NCBI GenBank assembly: GCA_011455275.1
Contig: CP015028.1
Span: forward strand, 1,462,911-1,526,910
Direction: 5' to 3'
From: Pasteurellaceae bacterium Orientalotternb1
GTDB taxonomy: Bacteria > Pseudomonadota > Gammaproteobacteria > Enterobacterales > Pasteurellaceae
Length of the DNA stretch: 64,000 nucleotides
A program made the translations under genes and the position numbers. A model generated the notes under the pieces. It did no database searches, was not told where the DNA came from, and saw only the letters and a program-made list of their open reading frames with translations. Shown here piece after piece: positions 60,676 through 64,000 of this stretch; within the stretch, counting starts at the first letter, position 1, and every line of letters begins with the position of its first letter.

Positions 60676-61479
60676 CTACTTAAATACTGACCAAACGGGG
60701 GCGTGGTCAGACGGTTTTTCCATCGCTCGAATTTCAAGGTCGATGCCCGTTTCCACGCAGCGTTCGGCTAATGAATTCGAGGCAAGCACCAAGTCAATGC
60801 GAAGTCCACGATTATCATCAAAACCTTTTGAGCGGTAGTCGAACCACGAGAATTTGTCATCTGCAGCTGGATTCATGACTCGGAAGGTATCAACTAAACC
60901 GTAGTCGTGCAATTTGCCAAGCCATTCACGCTCTTCAGGTAAGAACGAACATTTGCCGTCCCGCAACCAACGCTTGCGATTTGCTTCGCCGATGCCGATG
61001 TCCAGATCGGTCGGACTGATGTTCATATCCCCCATAATCACAATTGGATTTTCAGGGCTGAGTTCGGTTTCCAAATAGTTTTGTAAATCCGCATAGAATT
61101 TCTGTTTAGCGGGGAATTTGGTTTCGTGGCTGCGGTTTTCACCTTGCGGGAAATAGCCGTTGAGCACCGTCAATTTGCCGAAAGGCGTCTCTAAATCCGC
61201 CATAATCATTCGTTTTTGGGCATCTACATCATCCGTCGGGAAACCTTTGCGAACGGCAAGCGGTTCGTTTTTGGTCAGTAATGCCACACCATAATGCCCT
61301 TTTTGCCCGTAATGAAAAACGTGATACCCCAAGTGATTCACTAAATCGTAAGGGAAATCTTCATCAGCGACTTTGATTTCTTGCAGCCCGATCACATCTG
61401 GCTGATGTTTGGTAATTAAGGCTTCTAACTGATGCGGTCTTGCACGCAACCCATTGATATTAAAAGAGATAAATTTCAT
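60676..61479 (-). CDS. xthA: Exodeoxyribonuclease III
   Basis: 267 residues, AP endonuclease and 3'-5' exonuclease of base-excision repair. Motifs: [14 protein letters not shown] at the N-terminus, GLQEIKV (Mg Glu), [20 protein letters not shown] and the final SDHAPVW with the catalytic His. Convergent with the YeaQ-like gene. Confidence 0.97.
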   Translation of the reverse strand: MKFISFNINGLRARPHQLEALITKHQPDVIGLQEIKVADEDFPYDLVNHLGYHVFHYGQKGHYGVALLTKNEPLAVRKGFPTDDVDAQKRMIMADLETPFGKLTVLNGYFPQGENRSHETKFPAKQKFYADLQNYLETELSPENPIVIMGDMNISPTDLDIGIGEANRKRWLRDGKCSFLPEEREWLGKLHDYGLVDTFRVMNPAADDKFSWFDYRSKGFDDNRGLRIDLVLASNSLAERCVETGIDLEIRAMEKPSDHAPVWSVFK

Positions 61480-61490
61480 TATTTGTCCTT

Positions 61491-61512
61491 GTAGGGTGGG
61501 CCTTGACCCACC
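61491..61512. repeat. GGTGGGTC palindromic repeat, copy 4
   Basis: GTAGGGTGGGCCTTGACCC then ACC, 10 bases upstream of xthA. Faces copy 5 in inverted orientation. Confidence 0.7.
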
Positions 61513-61551
61513 GTTTTTTAATTTATGAAAAGCCGTTTATTCATCACTATT

Positions 61552-61573
61552 GGTGGGTCAAGCCCCACCCTAC
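61552..61573. repeat. GGTGGGTC palindromic repeat, copy 5
   Basis: GGTGGGTCAAGCCCCACC then CTAC, overlapping the ttcA stop codon. With copy 4 it forms a ~22-bp imperfect inverted repeat around a 39-base loop, able to fold into a cruciform or terminator. Confidence 0.75.
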
Positions 61574-62520
61574 TTTACTGCCTTGATATGAATTAAACCA
61601 TTTTCCGAATAATCGCTTTGTTCATCGTCATCTTGTACTACTGGCACACTTGGGATTTCGGCTTTGTCAAATGCAATGTCGCCTTCAACACCATCAATCA
61701 TTACACCACGTTGAATGCCTTTAAAATCAAATAGATTTGGATCGCATAAATGTGATGGCACGATATTTTGCAAGGCACTAAACATCGTTTCAATACGTCC
61801 AGGGTATTGACGATCCCACGTTTGTAGCATCTCTTTGACCACTTGGCGTTGTAAATTCGGCTGTGAACCGCACAGGTTGCACGGGATAATCGGGAAGTTT
61901 TTCGCAATTGAATATTTTTCAATGTCCTTCTCTTTGCAGTACGCCAACGGACGAATCACGATCTGTTTGCCGTCATCGCTGATCAATTTTGGTGGCATAC
62001 TTTTCATTTTACCGCCGTAGAACATATTCAAAAATAGCGTTTCGAGCATATCATCACGGTGGTGTCCCAGTGCGATTTTGGTGGCTCCGAGTTCCGTTGC
62101 AGTGCGATATAAAATCCCACGACGCAAGCGAGAACAGAGCGAGCAAGTGGTTTTGCCTTCGGGAATTTTTTCTTTCACGATGCCGTAGGTATTTTCTTCG
62201 ACAATTTTATATGCCACGCCGATGCTGTCTAAATAAGCGGGCAATACGTGTTCAGGGAAGCCTGGCTGTTTCTGGTCGAGATTGACTGCCACAATGTCGA
62301 AATGGATTGGAGCACTGAGTTTCAAATTGAGCAAAATATCGAGCAAGGTGTAGCTATCTTTACCGCCCGATAAGCAGACCATCACTTTATCGCCGTCTTC
62401 AATCATATTGAAATCCGCAATCGCATTGCCAACGTTGCGGCGTAAGCGTTTTTGCAGTTTATTCAAATTGTAGGCAATTTTTTTCTCTTTTTGCGTGTCT
62501 TGCAAAGCGTCTTGGGTCAT
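61570..62520 (-). CDS. ttcA: tRNA 2-thiocytidine-32 synthetase TtcA
   Basis: 316 residues. PP-loop [10 protein letters not shown] near residue 51, [12 protein letters not shown] and CNLCGSQ supply the cluster cysteines, and [20 protein letters not shown] is family-specific. It thiolates C32 of some tRNAs using a [4Fe-4S] cluster. The acidic C-terminal tail is not conserved. Confidence 0.97.
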   Translation of the reverse strand: MTQDALQDTQKEKKIAYNLNKLQKRLRRNVGNAIADFNMIEDGDKVMVCLSGGKDSYTLLDILLNLKLSAPIHFDIVAVNLDQKQPGFPEHVLPAYLDSIGVAYKIVEENTYGIVKEKIPEGKTTCSLCSRLRRGILYRTATELGATKIALGHHRDDMLETLFLNMFYGGKMKSMPPKLISDDGKQIVIRPLAYCKEKDIEKYSIAKNFPIIPCNLCGSQPNLQRQVVKEMLQTWDRQYPGRIETMFSALQNIVPSHLCDPNLFDFKGIQRGVMIDGVEGDIAFDKAEIPSVPVVQDDDEQSDYSENGLIHIKAVK

Positions 62521-62597
62521 AATATCGAAATTTTCTGAGGTTCAAAAAGCTGAACATAGTAACGGTTTTGGCGTTTTTTTCAAGTGAAAACGCCCTA

Positions 62598-62606
62598 ACA
62601 AGCGGT
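62598..62606 (+). repeat. DNA uptake sequence
   Basis: ACAAGCGGTCAGATCC with ATTTTTTGCAAA, the fullest match to the extended form, 36 bp upstream of ubiX. Confidence 0.82.
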
Positions 62607-62641
62607 CAGATCCTCATCATTTTTTGCAAATCAGGAACATT

Positions 62642-63214
62642 ATGACAACCAAACGAATTATCATCGGCATTAGTGGAGCAAGTGGCTTTCAATACGGCTT
62701 TAAGGCGTTGGAATTATTGAAACAAGTAGATGTGGAAACGCATCTGGTGGTGTCAAAAGGGGCGGAGCTAACCCGTCAATATGAAACGGATATTCCCGCC
62801 GAAGCCTTGCTTGATCTCGCTGATGTAATTCACCCGATTCACAATGTAGCAGCGAGTATTGCCAGCGGTTCGTTTAAAACAATGGGAATGTTGATTGCCC
62901 CTTGCTCAATGCGAACCTTAGCATCAGTCGCCCACGGTTTCAGCGACAATTTGCTCACCCGTGCGGCAGATGTGGTGTTGAAAGAACGCAGAAAACTGGT
63001 ACTAATGGTGCGAGAAACGCCGTTGCATTTGACTCATTTGGACAATATGCGAAAAGTCACCGAAATGGGCGGCATTATTTTTCCGCCCGTGCCAGCGTTG
63101 TATCACCAGCCGAAAACGGTCGATGAAATCGTGGCTCACAGCGTCAGCCGTGCGTTAGATCAATTCGATTTAGCGATTGAAATGCCACGTTGGCAAGGAA
63201 AAGGTGATGAATAA
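62642..63214 (+). CDS. ubiX: Flavin prenyltransferase UbiX
   Basis: 190 residues from the ATG at 62642 (AGGAAC upstream). [18 protein letters not shown] binds [28 protein letters not shown] and [11 protein letters not shown] [13 protein letters not shown] hold the dimethylallyl-phosphate site. It makes the prenylated flavin needed by UbiD in ubiquinone synthesis. Overlaps yhbP by 8 bases. Confidence 0.95.
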   Translation: MTTKRIIIGISGASGFQYGFKALELLKQVDVETHLVVSKGAELTRQYETDIPAEALLDLADVIHPIHNVAASIASGSFKTMGMLIAPCSMRTLASVAHGFSDNLLTRAADVVLKERRKLVLMVRETPLHLTHLDNMRKVTEMGGIIFPPVPALYHQPKTVDEIVAHSVSRALDQFDLAIEMPRWQGKGDE

Positions 63215-63635
63215 CATCCCAACTAAACTCATTGATTTTATTCAACAAAATCATATCGTCAGTCTCGCCTGCTCACATCAAGGGGAAATTTGGGCGGCGA
63301 GCTGTTTTTACACTTTTGACCCACAAAACAACCGCTTGATCGTGCTCACCAAGCAAAGTACCCAGCACGGCAAAATGATGTTGGCAAATCCGCATATCGC
63401 TGGCACGATTGCTGCTCAACCCGATAATATTCAGGATATTGAAGGCATTCAATTTACTGCCATCGCTCAATGTTTAACGGACAGCAAAGCGGAACAAGCC
63501 CGTTTGCTCTACATCGCCCGCCATCCGATTGCCAAACTGTTTTCAAGCGATGTGTGGGAAATTCGCTTCACCCGCATCAAACACACTGAAAACCGCTTGG
63601 CGTTTGCTCAGAAAACTGAATGGCAAGCAAAATAA
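63207..63635 (+). CDS. yhbP: YhbP family (UPF0306) protein
   Basis: 142 residues from the ATG at 63207 inside the ubiX end (GGTGATGAATAA). Pyridoxamine-phosphate-oxidase-like fold: [38 protein letters not shown] and [17 protein letters not shown]. May bind FMN; placed with the flavin enzyme ubiX, but the reaction is unknown. Confidence 0.9.
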   Translation: MNNIPTKLIDFIQQNHIVSLACSHQGEIWAASCFYTFDPQNNRLIVLTKQSTQHGKMMLANPHIAGTIAAQPDNIQDIEGIQFTAIAQCLTDSKAEQARLLYIARHPIAKLFSSDVWEIRFTRIKHTENRLAFAQKTEWQAK

Positions 63636-63638
63636 AAA

Positions 63639-63660
63639 GATGCCAGACTGATCTGGCGTC
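63639..63660. terminator. Terminator between yhbP and cydC
   Basis: GATGCCAGA and TCTGGCGTC form an arm pair with a short loop between convergent genes, with one G-T pair. An A-rich side at 63630-63638 gives a U run to the cydC transcript. Confidence 0.75.
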
Positions 63661-63666
63661 CTAGTC

Positions 63667-64000
63667 TTATTTAATAATTCGACCGCTATCTATCTGATAC
63701 ACTTTGTCAAATTTTTCCAAACCGCTCATACGGTGGGTGATCATCAATAGTGTGCGATTTTCACAGTACTGGAAAATCAATTGTAGAATTTGTTGCTCGG
63801 TATCACGGTCAAGCCCTTCCGTTGGCTCATCAAGTAGCACAATTTCCGCAGAACTCAGTAACAAACGAGCCAAACCTAAACGACGCTGTTCACCACCCGA
63901 TAGTGGTCTTCCGCCTTCGCCTAGCCATAAATTTAAGCCTTCTTGTTCGGTTAAATGGCTCAAGCCGACTTTGTTGAGCACCGAAAATAACTCATCATCA
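63667..64000 (-). CDS. cydC: CydC, ABC exporter of glutathione/cysteine, C-terminal end
   Basis: The minus-strand frame is open to the window edge and ends at 63667; only the last ~110 residues are seen. LWLGEGGRPLSGGEQRRLGLARLLL is the ABC signature, IVLLDEPTEGLD Walker B, MITHR the H loop. The LGEGG and EPTEGLD details match CydC more than CydD. CydDC exports reductant for cytochrome bd assembly. It is cut by the window. Confidence 0.88.
   Translation of the reverse strand, partial: DDELFSVLNKVGLSHLTEQEGLNLWLGEGGRPLSGGEQRRLGLARLLLSSAEIVLLDEPTEGLDRDTEQQILQLIFQYCENRTLLMITHRMSGLEKFDKVYQIDSGRIIK

Overview
The window is ordinary, gene-dense chromosome from a Pasteurellaceae species of the Actinobacillus pleuropneumoniae / Mannheimia / Glaesserella side of the family. 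The best sign is the DNA-uptake word ACAAGCGGT (reverse ACCGCTTGT), usually extended to ACAAGCGGTCAG(A/T)TC and followed by TTTTGCAAA. This is the Apl-type uptake sequence, not the Haemophilus influenzae AAGTGCGGT type. Protein content (DmsABC, MukBEF, TtcA, the YciABC/YciI set, a SiaR-type sialate regulator) fits. I cannot name the species.

Layout. 1-4.4 kb: 5' part of alaS (cut by the window edge), uspA and aroA, all minus strand. 4.5-12 kb: a split DsbD-like redox pair (thioredoxin plus CcdA), then the anaerobic DMSO-reductase operon dmsABC behind a well-placed FNR box, a convergent AraC regulator, a frameshifted DmsD/TorD chaperone gene and a NapF-like ferredoxin. 12-15 kb: hisC, a short-chain dehydrogenase, serC. 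15-25.8 kb: mukB, mukE and mukF, with about 4.2 kb inserted between mukF and mukE: a frameshifted TDT/TehA-family transporter and a two-gene BcgI-like (Type IIB) restriction-modification system. 25.9-35.3 kb: rimK-like, mtgA, trpR, lolA, small lipoproteins, an internally deleted IS3-family element, a zinc-ribbon protein, fieF, yaaA, rpsI-rplM, zapG/yhcB. 35.4-37.8 kb: nanA, siaR-type regulator and yhcH, with a CRP-like site and a palindrome upstream. 38-50.8 kb: fadD, rseC, rseB, a lipoprotein, cutC, glnE, YciI, yciA, yciB, yciC, yfbV, ppx/gppA, mltB. 50.8-57.3 kb: the tRNA-fMet - rimP - nusA - infB - rbfA - truB operon in the same order as in E. coli. 57.3-64 kb: glpX, glnS, a YeaQ/GlsB-family membrane protein, xthA, ttcA, ubiX, yhbP and the 3' end of cydC.

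The most notable object is the restriction-modification pair inside the condensin operon. Its stop codon overlaps the mukE start (ATGA), so mukE and mukB are now downstream of, and probably coupled to, a defence system. The specificity gene has a 24-bp tandem repeat between its two recognition domains and no normal start codon in front of its first domain. Two other genes (the TDT transporter and dmsD) are each broken by a single-base shift in a homopolymer, which may be phase variation, decay or sequencing error.
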